A stretch of 64,000 nucleotides of DNA from Sugiyamaella lignohabitans (taxonomy: Eukaryota; Ascomycota; Dipodascomycetes; Dipodascales; Trichomonascaceae), in NCBI RefSeq assembly GCF_001640025.1, contig NC_031674.1, positions 3,534,001 to 3,598,000 on the forward strand, written 5' to 3'. This document shows positions 9,148 to 20,219 of the stretch, one piece after another. Below the pieces are notes generated by a model. That model made no database searches. It worked only from the letters and a program-made list of their open reading frames with translations, and was not told the origin of the DNA. How positions within the stretch are numbered: the stretch's first letter is position 1; the number at the start of each line of letters is the position of its first letter. The position numbers were made by a program, and so were the translations under genes.

Positions 9148-11394
9148 ATGAACACGGGGACCGAGCCACGGCCACCGTCTGTGGCCGAGGTCACACGGGG
9201 CATCCTTCTCGTAAGTTCACAGCCCCCCCTTCCGACCCCCCAACTCCCCCTGAACACGGGGGACCCCGACGCCCGACTCGAGCGAAGCGAGAGGAGCAAC
9301 CAGGGTCTGGGGCGGAGCCCCAGCCGCCGGAGGCACACCCCGCCCCCAAAAAAACACTAACCGAAGTCGTAGGGGCTGGCAGCCAGCCGGAGCCATGTGT
9401 GGAGTGCGTATTTGAAGCCGGCAGTGGGGGTGGTGATGATGCTGGCTGCACTGTATGGGGTGAATGTGGTGATGAAGCTGACGCCGGTGCTGATTCCGGC
9501 GTCGGTCATTTGTATGTTGATTTTGTTTATTGGGCTGCTGGTATTGGAGCAGGTGATTGGCACGAGGAAGACGTCGAGGGTTTTGGCGGTGGTGAATATT
9601 CCAGCCGGGTTTGCTCTGAAATGGATTAATGTGTGTTTCACGTCGCCGTTTATCCTGCTGCCGCTGGCTCAGCGAGTATCGGCAGCTGAAGCGTTTGAGA
9701 TTGGTGGAATGTTCTTGTTTGGGTATCTGGTGATGATGGCGTTGTATGGATATTTTGCATGGGGACTACAGAAAGTGAGTGGTGGTCGGAGGAGAGTCGA
9801 GTACGACAGTGTTGGGTCGGGTGGTGTTTCGTTAGAGCTTGAAAGGAATGATATGGTGAGAGATAGATTGATTGGAGGCGACAGTCACAGCATTGCGAGT
9901 AGTGGTATTGTTGGTTCTGGTCTGGCGAGTTCTGGAGTTGTGAGTTCTGGTTTGACAGGTGCCGGGGTGACTAGTTCAGGTGTCAGAGGCAGTGGTATTC
10001 GGGGTGCTGGAGTTGAGCCAGTTGCTAATTCTACTGCTGTTAACGGTGGTATTGTGAGAGAGAACGACGACGACGATGATGAGGCTGGATCTGTTGATTC
10101 CAGAGGATACGGTAAAGACGAAGGGGAAGAGTATGTGATAGTTGAAGAAACCGATGCTGCTATTACGAATCCGACAAATTCCGGTGCTAATTCTGGTGCT
10201 GGTGCCAATGCTCTTGCGAATCCTTGTGCTAAATCTGGTGCCAATACTGCTACTAGTATCAGGTCAGTATCGAGTTCAGGCATCACTGGTTCGGTTGTTG
10301 ATAACGCTCTGCTGGACCTGGAGACTCCACCACCTCCTGAACCAGTGGCACCCATTACTAGGATGAGCATGGCTGTACCGACAACTTCACCTGCTGACCA
10401 CGAGCTCAATCGAGTTCGACAGCGTCAACAACCACCTCCTCCCACTTACACCACTGTTATAGCCAATTGGATAGTCACCAATTTCGACTGGCTCGTCTAC
10501 TCCACGCTGTTAGTAGCTGGATTAGCTGTATACTATACGATTAGCTACGGACTATTTCTAGATCTGGGTGTTATAGTGCTGTCATATCGAGCAGGACTGC
10601 TGATTCCTGCTAGATACAGGCTGATTATCCATCCGATTCTAGTGTGTAGCGGTATCAGCATATTTGTTATATTTGTCACTGGTCGGATAAACAACGAGAC
10701 CCTGGATTACCGACTGGACAGGTTTAAAACCGGTAGAAACTATCTCACTCTGTTCAACGGGTTTCCTAGCACCATCAGCGTTTCATCAGCTGGCTCAACA
10801 CCTGCTTCTGTTATTGAATCCACACCAGTAATTCCTGGAGCTGGTGATATTCTATCAACGCTTCTTGATGTGAGCATTGTAGCCCTGGCAGTGCCCATGT
10901 ACCAGTATCGAAGCGATCTGAAGCGGCATTTTGTTGTTCTCATTGCCTCATCACTTCTCGCCAGTCTGACCTCTTTCTTCATATACCCGCCACTCTGTTA
11001 CGCAGTCGGTATTTCGCAGACGAGATCACTAGCATTCATAGCCCGCAGCGTGACTCTGGCCCTGGCACTTCCCGTAGTCGAAGCTGTAGGAGGCTCCACC
11101 TCTCTAGTCGCCGTTGTAACGATCCTGTCGGGTATTTTCGGCGTTCTGTTCGGCAACCTGCTCATGGGCCACCGAGTCCTGCGGTTCCGGCTCGACGACT
11201 ACGTGACCCGCGGTATCATCATGGGCCTCTGTTCAGGCGCCATCGGCTCGGTCCACCTCCTCAACATCGACCCCCGGTCCAGTGCCATCGCCAGCCTCAG
11301 CTTCTTCCTCTACGGCATCATCCTCATCATCCTAGCCGTCATCCCGCCCATCGCCAACATCGTCCGCGACTGGGTCGGCCTGCCCGCTCTCTAA
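9148..11394 (+). CDS. LrgA-LrgB fusion integral membrane protein (PLGG1/CidAB-like)
   Basis: Two exons, 9148-9210 and 9373-11394, give 694 residues. The second-exon frame lacks its own ATG; splicing GTAAGT (9211) to TAG (9372), with a CTAAC branch site just before, joins it in frame to MNTGTEPRPPSVAEV. Residues ~35-150 form an LrgA/CidA-like block of hydrophobic helices. Residues ~155-370 are a Gly/Ser/Val-rich linker with an acidic run (ENDDDDDEAG). Residues ~375-694 form an LrgB/CidB-like block (RSVTLALALPVVEAVGGS, GNLLMGHRVLRF, RGIIMGLCSGAIGS). The same two-domain order is known in plant PLGG1, a plastid glycolate/glycerate carrier. In a yeast the substrate and membrane are unknown. The intron contains a GCP element, and another lies 7 nt past the stop. 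Confidence 0.85.
9274..9335 (-). repeat. GCP type b inside the LrgA-LrgB intron
   Basis: It sits in the 162-nt intron (9211-9372) between donor and branch site, antisense to the host gene, and fills over a third of the intron. Confidence 0.9.
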
Positions 11395-11401
11395 GGGGGT
11401 C

Positions 11402-11534
11402 TGCCTCTGGCGGCTGGGGCTCCGCCCCAGACCCTGGTCGCTCCTGCTTCGCAGGAGATGCGTCGACGGTCCGGCAAACTCCTGCGAAGCAGGAGCAACC
11501 AGGGTCTGGGGCGGAGCCCCAGCCGCCGGAGGCA
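11402..11534. repeat. GCP inverted pair, type a + type a
   Basis: The + copy (11402-11457, TGCCTCTGG variant of H1) begins 7 nt past the LrgA-LrgB stop, in sense. The - copy is at 11479-11534. The spacer is 21 nt, so the pair could fold into a large cruciform. Confidence 0.92.
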
Positions 11535-12158
11535 CGGGTCCCGGACACGGTATTTATGGGCCTCGAAATGTCACGACTGCTGGTTTCCAGCTCGGACCGG
11601 TGGCTGAGATGTGAAGAGGGTCGTGGAGCTGGGTGGCTGTTAGTGAGGGTGCAATTGGTTTCGGGGATCGAGAACTGAGGGGGTTTGAGGGGTGGGTTGG
11701 CAGTGGCAGGTGGTGGTTGTGGATCTGCTATTGTAAAACAGGCAAAAATGGCACCTCAGAAACAGAAGGCTTGGGATGCGCGATGATGTTCGGTTGGCGG
11801 CGACGATTGAAAAAGTAAAGCGTCGTAAAAATAAAGTTCGACATACGGGAAATGAGTTAAGAAATATTGGCAATAAAAGCGAGTAAAAAAATAAAATAAA
11901 GGAGTTAAAAAAGCACAAAAAGGAAATAAAAAATAAATCCAAAATGAATATCTCGACACAAATGCAGACCTGCCAATCGCATGCTGCAGGACCAGCTGCA
12001 AATATCAGGCACCACCATCGGCTCATCACTGCTTCGAGCAGGAACGGTGCGTCAGCTTGCTCGTCCTGCAAGGGCCGAGCAGTGACCCCGACCCGGTGCG
12101 CATCCCGTCACCCGGGTCGCGACTGAAACAGCCCGGGTTTCATGTTAAGGGTGGGGTG

Positions 12159-12357
12159 TGCCTCCGGCGGCTGGGGCGCTGCCCCAGACCCCGTGGCTCC
12201 TCTCGCTGCGCTCGAGTCGGGCTTGTGGGGTCCCTGCTGCTGCTTCTCCTGTGGGACATGTCCCGGACTCCCAGTGCTGCCCACGACCCCCAAACCCGAC
12301 TCGAGCGAAGCGAGAGGAGCCACGGCGTCTGGGGCAGAGCCCCAGCCGCCGGAGGCA
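12159..12357. repeat. GCP inverted pair, type b + type b
   Basis: The + copy is at 12159-12221 and the - copy at 12297-12357, with a 75-nt spacer. The H2 loops differ (GGGGC-GC-TGCCCC and GGGGC-TCT-GCCCC read in sense), while the stems stay paired. Confidence 0.9.
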
Positions 12358-12872
12358 CACCGACCCCCAAAGAGCAGCCCCGCAGAGTGTAAACAGTAAC
12401 AAATTCGGTTTACAGAGCCATTTGTCAGCAGGCAGCGGCTGGGGGCCCGTGCTGGGGTGCGTCAGGAGTCAGCCGGGCGACGGAGTGTGACCGATGCAGC
12501 AGCGGCCGATGGGAGAGCGGGTGGATTGAATACGAGAGGGAGATAGAGAGTCCCAGAACGGCTTTGTCTCGCTAGTTTCGCTTGTTTGACCCGGCCATGG
12601 CCTGGTGTGGCCATGGTGGCAAGGTGGCTTGGCCCGGGCAGCGCTGCCCCACTAGGCCGACCCGAGCAGTCAGTGGGTGTCCAGGATTTATTTCTGGTTG
12701 CTGATACATTTGACCTAAACCTGAGGGATTTTTTTTTTACAATGCATTCACTCACGCATGACCCGGCAGTGGGAGATAGAGATGAGGGGAGGGGAGAGGG
12801 AGAGGGGTGGTTGCCGTGTCGGGGTAGGCCGCCCCGTGCTTTGTTTCAGCAGCAGCCTTCTCCCACCCGGGT

Positions 12873-12876
12873 CTGC

Positions 12877-12930
<54 letters not shown>

Positions 12931-12936
12931 CGCTGA
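12873..12936. repeat. Interrupted CTG repeat
   Basis: CTG units with TTC, GTT and CCG interruptions, about 20 triplets. It lies upstream of the kinase gene and outside any gene model. Confidence 0.85.
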
Positions 12937-14268
12937 TTCTGCCCAATCGCAGCACGAAAATATCCAAAACTTGCCTGAAAATTAACGTGCTTTCCCCTGC
13001 CCGGGCGTTCCCTGCCCTGTTTTCCCCTGCCCTTTCCTCCCCTTTCCTGCCCTTTCCTGCCATTTCCTGGTCTGACTTGCCCTTCCTTGCCCTGTTGTAC
13101 AGACCTTCCCTGCCCTGGCCTGCTTTCCCAGTTAGTTCTGTTTCCCATTACAGATGTGAGTCCCCCCAAGTCCCAACCCCGAAACGAAAGCCGAATCCAA
13201 AACCATACCACACACCACCTGTGGGCGGCTGCTTATGTTGTGTTAGTAACGTATCCCGGTAAAAGCCTGCCTGAACTGTATATGCCAGACTGCCGGCCAG
13301 CCTGCCTGGCACATGCCATGCCCTGCCGACTAAAGGGGGACTAATTTAAAAATTCTGATATAAGGCACGATATTCCGAGGGCACCTAATTTTTGTAATCC
13401 ATTATTTATCGAGATATATTGGTAGATTTTTTGATAATTTGGCATTTTCAAATTATTTTTGAAAGGACAACTTGGTCTTTGCATTATTTGTGAGTGGCCT
13501 TCAAAAAAGGTTTCAATTTTTTTGTTCGGTTTTCTCTGCAATTCTCGGCTTACTAAAATATTTCAACCAATTTTTGCTGGTTGGTTGTGATTACTAGTAA
13601 GATCGCAGCAGGTCGCTTATTGTACGTTCTGCTTGGTGTGGATAAATATTTTTTATTATTATTTTCTTTGTCCACCCCATAAGAATTCAACTGGGTTTTT
13701 TTATCTGGAAGAATTTTTATTTCAATTTGATATCAATAATAATAACTTAACAGAAGGAGAAGGTACAGGAACAGAGTCAAGAAAATCGGATATTTCAGAG
13801 CTCAAATCTTGGCTCTAGGCATAGGCAGTAGGCAGTTCTTTCTGTTTACTCAGCACTGTATTTTGATTTCAGTGTGATTTTGCGATTTCCACATCTTTTA
13901 TTGTTTTCTCTTTGTGTGTGTTGTTATTTTTCAAGGAGGTAGTTTACTCTTGGGTTAGCTTCTTCTTTCTTGGGAACTGAATTCAATTTCTCGTTGTTCG
14001 TTTGGTTCCTTGCTAGTGATTGATACTATTGCTAGCAGAATTATTTATTTTTAAAGGGTGTTATTATTTGGGTTTCATCTTTGTTTTTTTTTTAAATTCA
14101 ATAGCCCACATTTAATTCTCTTTGGCGTTTGAGATTTATATTTATTTGTTTTCATTGATCTTGATCGTTGATTCTAGTCGTTGATTCTGTTTATTGATCC
14201 TGGTTCATCGATTTTATTTTTTTTTGTTTTGTTTTTTTGACTTTAGACTCGACTTAATCACCTACACA

Positions 14269-16014
14269 ATGGTTAGTATCGGAGCTAGTCACAATGGCGG
14301 TGTCGCTTTAGCACCTACACCTCAAATGTCGTACACAAGTACCAGTAGTGGCACTCCTCCTCCACCTGCCTCAAGACCGGTGTCTGCTATGGCCAAGCTG
14401 AAAACTATGTTTGGACCAAAAAAAGCTGCCATGCCATTTGGCGAAAGAAGCCCGGTTCCGTCTAGAACCCCCAGTCCTTTACCAAGCCCTATTAGCGGTC
14501 CTACTCGATCTCCTACTCCAAGTATACACACTACCAATGGTAATGGCAATGGCATCAACGGCAGTGTCAATGGTCACAGTAGCTTGAATACTGCCGTTAA
14601 TGCTAACGAGATGGAAAGAACTAATGGATATGGCGGTAATTATAGTTACCAACCCGGCCATGGTAATGGCAATTTACTTTCGGTTACTAGCACAGCATCT
14701 CATTCTACCCATTATTCGACGTTGGGTTCGACTTTGTCTCCTAAACCATCGAACAACACTGTCATGTCTGTATCATCTGCCAATTCGTCAACTGCTACCC
14801 TGGCTTCTACTACGAAAAGAATCATATTATTAGAAAATGGTTCGCATGAGCATTATTTAAAAAGCACTAGACGACAAGAGAAACTAGGAAGAATGATTCG
14901 TGATATTGTTGGCACCGGCCAAAAAGTTCGTCAAGACGCAGTATCTGCTATGCCCGAACTTGTTGATAAAGACAATGACGATCTCAGTAGTCGTATCGCA
15001 GACTTGAGTCTGATGAGTGGACTTGTTTCGCAGATTGAAAAGGGTGAAAAGGACGTTCAAAATCTCGTACGAGATCACGGCCTAAAAGTGCCTCCTTTAC
15101 AAGGATCTGGTTCGACAGCCAACAGTTCAGCTCCAAAGTCTTTACTACAAAAGTATGGTAAATGTCAAGAAATTATTGGCAAGGGTGCTTATGGGGTCGT
15201 GAGGGTGTGTCACAAGTACGACCATGTAGCACATCGAGAAGTGTTATTTGCTGTTAAAGAGTTTAAAAGACGAAGTTCCGAGACTGAACAGAACTTTTCG
15301 AAACGACTTACCAGCGAGTTCTGTATTAGTTCGTCTTTACACCATGCCAACATCATTCAAACACTAGATCTTATGAAAGATTCTCGAGGTGTGTGCTGTC
15401 AAGTGATGGAATACTGTGCTGGTGGTGATCTGTACTCTTTAATTCTTGCCTCGGAAGGAGGGTTGGAAGTGGTTGAAGCTGACTGTTTTTTCAAGCAAAT
15501 TATGAGAGGTGTTGTTTACATGCATTCGATGGGTGTAGCTCACTGTGATCTGAAACCTGAGAACATTCTTCTGACCCCCACTGGAGTTGTCAAGATCAGT
15601 GATTTTGGTAACGGCGAGTGTTTCCGAATGGCCTGGGAGTCGGAAATCCACATGCTTTCTGGAGTCTGTGGATCGAGACCGTACATTGCTCCTGAGGAGT
15701 TCCGCGACGAGCAATTCGATCCTCGAGCTGTCGATGTATGGGCCACCGGAATAATCTACATGGCGATGCGAACTGGCAGTTACCTCTGGCAAGTGGCCGA
15801 AGAAGACGATGAGTTCTATGCCAAGTACCTACAGCGACGAAAGCACAAAAATGGCTACGAGCCCATCGAGTCGCTAAAACGAAGCAAGTGCAAAAACGTC
15901 ATCTACTCTATCCTGGACCCCAAACCCAACCGCAGAATCACGGGCAAACAGGTCCTAAACAGCGAATGGGGCCGCAGCATCCAAGTCTGCGAAAGCGGTG
16001 AACGTGGCCACTGA
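14269..16014 (+). CDS. SAT4: HAL5/SAT4-type Ser/Thr protein kinase
   Basis: 581 residues from the ATG at 14269; the open frame upstream has no ATG. Residues 1-290 are Ser/Pro/Gly/Asn-rich. The kinase domain spans ~295-570. It has the glycine loop GKGAYGVVRV, ATP lysine in FAVKEFKR (~330), catalytic Asp in HCDLKPEN (~427) and DFG at ~445. The DFGNGECFRMAWE segment, the activation-loop region GVCGSRPYIAPEE and the C-terminal KCKNVIYSILDPKPNRRIT are typical of the fungal Hal4(Sat4)/Hal5 family. In S. cerevisiae these kinases stabilise nutrient and potassium transporters (Trk1/2) at the plasma membrane and affect salt tolerance. It converges on the PKA gene. A sense GCP element starts 75 nt past the stop. 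SAT4, HAL5 and HRK1 are close, so the ortholog symbol is provisional. Confidence 0.88.
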   Translation: MVSIGASHNGGVALAPTPQMSYTSTSSGTPPPPASRPVSAMAKLKTMFGPKKAAMPFGERSPVPSRTPSPLPSPISGPTRSPTPSIHTTNGNGNGINGSVNGHSSLNTAVNANEMERTNGYGGNYSYQPGHGNGNLLSVTSTASHSTHYSTLGSTLSPKPSNNTVMSVSSANSSTATLASTTKRIILLENGSHEHYLKSTRRQEKLGRMIRDIVGTGQKVRQDAVSAMPELVDKDNDDLSSRIADLSLMSGLVSQIEKGEKDVQNLVRDHGLKVPPLQGSGSTANSSAPKSLLQKYGKCQEIIGKGAYGVVRVCHKYDHVAHREVLFAVKEFKRRSSETEQNFSKRLTSEFCISSSLHHANIIQTLDLMKDSRGVCCQVMEYCAGGDLYSLILASEGGLEVVEADCFFKQIMRGVVYMHSMGVAHCDLKPENILLTPTGVVKISDFGNGECFRMAWESEIHMLSGVCGSRPYIAPEEFRDEQFDPRAVDVWATGIIYMAMRTGSYLWQVAEEDDEFYAKYLQRRKHKNGYEPIESLKRSKCKNVIYSILDPKPNRRITGKQVLNSEWGRSIQVCESGERGH

Positions 16015-16089
16015 CCCCTTTTCTCTTCCCTTCTCCTGTATAATAATATGACGACGATATGAACCCCTAATATTCTTTGACCCGGTTCC

Positions 16090-16145
16090 TGCCTCCGGCG
16101 GCTGGGGCTCCGCCCCAGACCCTGGTGGCTCCTGCTTCGCAGGAG
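16090..16145 (+). repeat. GCP type a, sense, 75 nt past the SAT4-type kinase stop
   Basis: Intact H1, H2 and type-a H3. Confidence 0.92.
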
Positions 16146-16424
16146 TTACGTTGTGGGAAGGGGACGAAGTGACGACGAACTGATGACGCATGACCAAGTT
16201 CCAGAACGAAGTAACTACAAAGCTAAAGAATGTCATAACAATATCGGAGTGACGAGTTGACAGTGGCATGACAGAATGAAGTGATAGCGACAGACAGAAC
16301 AACGAACTTCACATGACAGACAAAACGATGACACTACAACTAACAGATTGAAGCAAAGAAAAATGGCAGTCAGAGCGACGAAGTTGCTTGTGGTTGACAC
16401 GAGCTACAGATATCTTCGACTGCC

Positions 16425-16486
16425 CGACTCGAGCGAAGCGAGAGGAGCAACCAGGGTCTGGGGCGGAGCCCCAGCCGCCGGAGGCA
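16425..16486 (-). repeat. GCP type b, sense, 74 nt past the PKA gene stop
   Basis: Intact H1, H2 and type-b arm on the minus strand. Confidence 0.92.
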
Positions 16487-16560
16487 CGAGACGAAAATGA
16501 GGACGTGGCGAACATTTATTGAAACAAGAAGCAGAATATTTACGGATATATATAGTATTA

Positions 16561-18222
16561 TCAGAAGTCGGTAAAGAGGTCACTGTAGGGGTCGGGGCCG
16601 CTGATACCGTAGTCGAGCTCGTCCTCAGGGTAGCGGTCGAAAAGCGAGGTGTCACCGACGCCAGATTGGATGGGTGGTTCGTAGGGGGTTTCAATGTCTT
16701 TGGACAGCAGCTTCTCCCAAATGACCTCGCTGAACCAAGGGTGCGATTTGATATCACTGGAGCCTCCCTGTAAATTACCAAGACGACGGGTCAGATCCTT
16801 TGTGATGAGTTTTTGCAGCAGGTCTGTGACATCGGGGTGCAGGTAAGGTGGGTAGCGCACATTACCAACAAGAATGTTTTCATATGTTTTCATGGGCGTC
16901 TGGTCGTAGAAAGGAGTATATCCAGTTAGCATTTCATAGATGAGAATACCTAGGGACCACCAGTCAACCGACTTGTTGTACGCCTTGGTAGTGACAACCT
17001 CAGGAGCGATATAATCAGGAGTTCCACAAAGAGTCCAGGTAACATCAGATACTTCCTTGGCAAACCCGAAATCGGTGATCTTGATATGTCCATTCTTATC
17101 AAGCAAAATGTTCTCGGGTTTAAGATCACGGTAGATGATATTGTGAGAGTGAAGGTATTCCAAAGCCAAAGTGACTTCGGCAGCATAGAATTTAGCGACA
17201 GGATTGGGAAACCGTTGAGATTTTCTCAACAAAGAGAACAATTCACCACCCTCAATATAATCCATAACCATAAACAGGTTTCTAGAGTCCTGGAAAGTAC
17301 CCCACATTCTAATCAAAAACGGGTGTTCTACAAGCTTGAGCATACGACGTTCGTCATTGGTGTGTTCGACCTGTTTCATTTTCACGATCTGGGCCTTTTT
17401 CAAAACCTTGATGGCGTAGAAACGGCCATTATGGATACTGCGAACCAAGTGAACTCTTCCAAACGAGCCAGTTCCAAGAGTTCTTTGGATTTGGAAATCT
17501 GAAAGTGAGTATTTACCCTTTGAAACAGTCGATCTCTTGGGAAGAAGACTGTGGTTGCCAGCTACAGAAGTAATGGCAGCGGTATTAGCAGGAGAAGCAG
17601 CCACTTGACCATGACTTTGAATTGTTTGCTGGTCCTGGTGAGGCAATTGTTGTTGTTGTTGTTGATGTTGTTGAGCCTGTTGGTCTGCCTGTTGTTGGTG
17701 AAGTTGCTGATAATGTTGTTGTTGTTGCTGCTGTTGCTGTTGCTGTTGCTGGTGAGCATCGACAGCAGGCTGAGAATGGATATCATGGCCAACTGGCACA
17801 TGTTGTTGAGGCTGCTGCTGATGCGAGACAGCCTGATGGTCTACCAACAGAGCCTGCTGTGGCTGTGGCTGGCCAGTTACAACTGGGACAGCACCTGAAA
17901 CGGTACCTGGAACAGTACCGGGAACCTGATGAGCACTGGACATTGTCGAGGGATTACTAGCAGTAGTAGAATTTGACGATAGCGACGAAATAGGCGACGA
18001 CAGGGCGTGCGACTGAGACTGTGACTGAGACTGCGACTGCTGAGAATGCGACGACTGAGACGTGTGCGAGGTAGAAGTATGAGACAGAAAATGAGACTGG
18101 GACGAATGCGGTTGGGATTGAGACTGGGACGAAGCAGAAGTGGTATCGAGATCGGACGACGTCAGATTATCCCTCTTTTTATGTTGAGCTGGATTGAGTT
18201 TATTCAAAATGCGTTTGTGCAT
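16561..18222 (-). CDS. TPK1: cAMP-dependent protein kinase catalytic subunit
   Basis: 553 residues, ATG at 18222. The first ~240 residues are low complexity: Ser/Gln/His repeats, then a polyglutamine tract ([16 protein letters not shown]) encoded by mixed CAG/CAA. The AGC kinase domain (~243-500) has GTGSFGRV, the ATP lysine in [27 protein letters not shown], the activation-loop [15 protein letters not shown] and the [14 protein letters not shown] helix. The C-terminal tail ends in FTDF, the FxxF hydrophobic motif that docks on the small lobe in PKA. Tpk proteins carry the cAMP/PKA nutrient and filamentation signal. Which TPK paralog it corresponds to is not determinable here. The glutamine-rich extension is longer than in S. 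cerevisiae. Confidence 0.95.
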   Translation of the reverse strand: MHKRILNKLNPAQHKKRDNLTSSDLDTTSASSQSQSQPHSSQSHFLSHTSTSHTSQSSHSQQSQSQSQSQSHALSSPISSLSSNSTTASNPSTMSSAHQVPGTVPGTVSGAVPVVTGQPQPQQALLVDHQAVSHQQQPQQHVPVGHDIHSQPAVDAHQQQQQQQQQQQQHYQQLHQQQADQQAQQHQQQQQQLPHQDQQTIQSHGQVAASPANTAAITSVAGNHSLLPKRSTVSKGKYSLSDFQIQRTLGTGSFGRVHLVRSIHNGRFYAIKVLKKAQIVKMKQVEHTNDERRMLKLVEHPFLIRMWGTFQDSRNLFMVMDYIEGGELFSLLRKSQRFPNPVAKFYAAEVTLALEYLHSHNIIYRDLKPENILLDKNGHIKITDFGFAKEVSDVTWTLCGTPDYIAPEVVTTKAYNKSVDWWSLGILIYEMLTGYTPFYDQTPMKTYENILVGNVRYPPYLHPDVTDLLQKLITKDLTRRLGNLQGGSSDIKSHPWFSEVIWEKLLSKDIETPYEPPIQSGVGDTSLFDRYPEDELDYGISGPDPYSDLFTDF

Positions 18223-18535
18223 AGGAACTTGTCATCGACAACGACGACGGGGGAGAGTCTCGAGAAGGTTGTTATGGTGAAGCAGGTCTTACAACCAAAC
18301 GCGTGAAAAACTAGCGACGGGTTAGTTTTCTGCTATATCGTGCCAATAGCGATTCTACAGCATGAACCAGCCACGATTGGCCTGTTTCTCCAGTGAAATG
18401 TCGTGATACGACTGAGTTTCCAGCCCTCATCCACGACCACCATCGACAATTTCCGCTATATCCATTACTCCCGGTAACTCCATTACCTCCAAAAATGACG
18501 CCCAGCTCAATCCAAACACAGCCAGGGACCCAATG

Positions 18536-18592
18536 GCTCCGCGAAGCGGAGCACAACCAGGGTCTGGGGCGGAGCCCCAGCCGCCGGAGGCA
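18536..18592 (-). repeat. GCP element with a variant third hairpin
   Basis: H1 and H2 are standard. On the minus strand the third hairpin is GCTCCGC-TTC-GCGGAGC: both stem halves changed from type a, pairing is kept and the TTC loop is unchanged. Confidence 0.88.
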
Positions 18593-19185
18593 GACTCCGT
18601 TCCCCGGGAACTAGAGACCGTAACCAGAAACAAAATCCGTACTTACACAAGAAAAAACCTCGAGTTCTAAGAGACCGGAACAGAAACCGGAGAACTTGAG
18701 CAATTAGTGAGAGCCCAGTGGATAAAAAAGACCACGGAATTGGGTAAGTTCAGGACGAAATACAATGAAATAAGTCCGCAGATAAGCAGATTAGCGGACC
18801 GGAGATGTGATCGAGACCGGGATTAAGACTCAATTCGCCAGAGCTAGGCCGGGAAACGGATTATTCGAGCTGAAAGTGCGGGGAAATGGGGGTTAAAACG
18901 TGTGTACAACCCGTGAATTGTGGACTGAGATGCTGCTACTGCTGCTGCTGCTGGCGCCGATGGGTATCGTCAACTGCGTCAATCGACCCCTCCCTGGCCC
19001 GCTCCCTCCATCAGACCGTACGGCTCACTCACTCGTAGACCGTGAAACAGTGGGCTTCGAACCCGCTCCTCGACCCAGCCCTGCCATCGCACCTGCCCTC
19101 GCTTGTCCCCGCCCTAAACCCCTGGCGAACAAAGACGGTGGTGGAACCCGTGCCCTGGGCCCGTGCCCTGGCGGGAGGGGGGGTG

Positions 19186-19241
19186 TGCCTCCGGCGGCTG
19201 GGGCTCCGCCCCAGACCCTGGTTGCTCCTGCTTCGCAGGAG
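19186..19241 (+). repeat. GCP hairpin element, type a
   Basis: Isolated intact + copy just before the 230-bp repeat array. Confidence 0.9.
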
Positions 19242-19344
19242 AAGTAAACTTTGGAGTCGGAGGGAGTTGGGTGGAGGTCGAGAGAGGGGTTTCGAGGCTG
19301 TTTTCCGTGGGCTCAGGGGGTGATTGGGGTTAGGGGTGGTATAA

Positions 19345-20010
19345 TCCCGGGTATAGGAATACACATCAGTTTATTTACCCCCATGAAAATGCCCTTTCGT
19401 GACAGCTGTGTTCTTAAAATTTGATTAATTATACTCTTCAGTCAATGTTTAAAGCTCTGAATATGTTTCCAAAAGAAGTGCTGGTTTGGGGCCCCAATAT
19501 TAGAAGGTCAAACTTCGTCTATTCTCGCTAAAAGCATCACTGCTGAGTTTCTTAGATGATAGAGGCTCGACATTGATCCCGGATATAGGCATGCCAATCA
19601 GCTCATTTACCCCCATGAAAATCCCCTTCTGCTGTCGCTATTCTTCAAAATTTTGAATATCAATGATCCTGGTATTGCTTTAAAAGAATTGCTTTTGGTT
19701 TCAAAAGACACAATTGCCTACGGCGTTGCCACGATCCCATCACAACTGCTTTTACCCCGTTACAAGTATCCAGCCTGTAGTGTTGGTTAAGCGGTTGATC
19801 GTGATCCCGGGTATAGGAATGCCGATCAATTCAGTTACCCCCATGAAAACACCCTTCCTGGCTCACAATTCTCTTAAATTGTGGGTAACTCTAATCTTTG
19901 TTCTGTTTTAAAGGCTTTGGACTTGTGTTTGAAGGATATGCGAGTCTGTGGCTCCAGCACGAGCGGATCCAAACTCCTGTACCCCCGTTACAAGCATGCG
20001 GCCAGTCGGT
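19345..20010 (+). repeat. Degenerate tandem repeat, ~230-bp unit, about 3 copies
   Basis: A ~50-bp core recurs near 19345, 19574 and 19804: ATCCCGG(G/A)TATAGG, then AT...ATCA...TTACCCCCATGAAAA. Other parts of the unit match more weakly: TTCTTAAAATTT-like and GCTTTAAA-like blocks, and CCGTTACAAG...GGTTAA at 19753 and 19983. Spacing stays at 229-231 bp although the sequence between has diverged. No open frame is shared. Confidence 0.8.
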
Positions 20011-20125
20011 TAAATCCACAGCCGGACCGGTACACCGCTCACCGGCACCGGTCTCCGTCTCCCCAGACTCGACTCCGACCCATATCCCTCCCTCTCTGGC
20101 ATCCTGTCAACCCTAGGGTCCATAT

Positions 20126-20181
20126 CTCCTGCGAAGCAGGAGCAACCAGGGTCTGGGGCGGAGCCCCAGCCGCCGGAGGCA
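20126..20181 (-). repeat. GCP type a, sense, 38 nt past the PEX16 stop
   Basis: Intact minus-oriented copy. Confidence 0.92.
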
Positions 20182-20219
20182 CACCCCCTTCCCAAGTAAG
20201 ATGATAAGACATATATACA

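Larger units (their letters stand above)
11535..14268. other. Intergenic region and probable long leader of the SAT4-type kinase
   Basis: No gene was recognised. It includes a GCP pair, an interrupted CTG tract and short Pu/Py-rich direct repeats of CCTTTCCTGCC type at about 13000-13090. The AT-rich 13350-14268 probably holds the kinase promoter and 5' leader, with T-runs just before the ATG. Confidence 0.55.
16015..16560. other. Convergent intergenic region with two GCP elements
   Basis: Contains the 3' regions of both kinases. Each gene has its own GCP copy in sense orientation. Between the elements is a degenerate run rich in GACGAA/TGACGA motifs (about 16160-16380). No gene is seen. Confidence 0.6.
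18223..20125. other. Gene-free interval upstream of PKA and downstream of PEX16
   Basis: Holds the PKA promoter (18223-18535), two single GCP elements and the ~230-bp degenerate tandem repeat. No coding region, RNA gene or mobile-element protein was recognised. Confidence 0.55.

Noticed and set aside
9018..9629. A 203-residue open frame across the start of the LrgA-LrgB gene
   Set aside because: It crosses the intron and its GCP element and is in the wrong frame for the conserved membrane protein.
19021..19085. Possible tRNA B-box (GGGCTTCGAACCCGC) near 19050
   Set aside because: No matching A-box, acceptor stem or anticodon stem could be laid out around it. Other TTCGA/TCGAA words in the window also failed.
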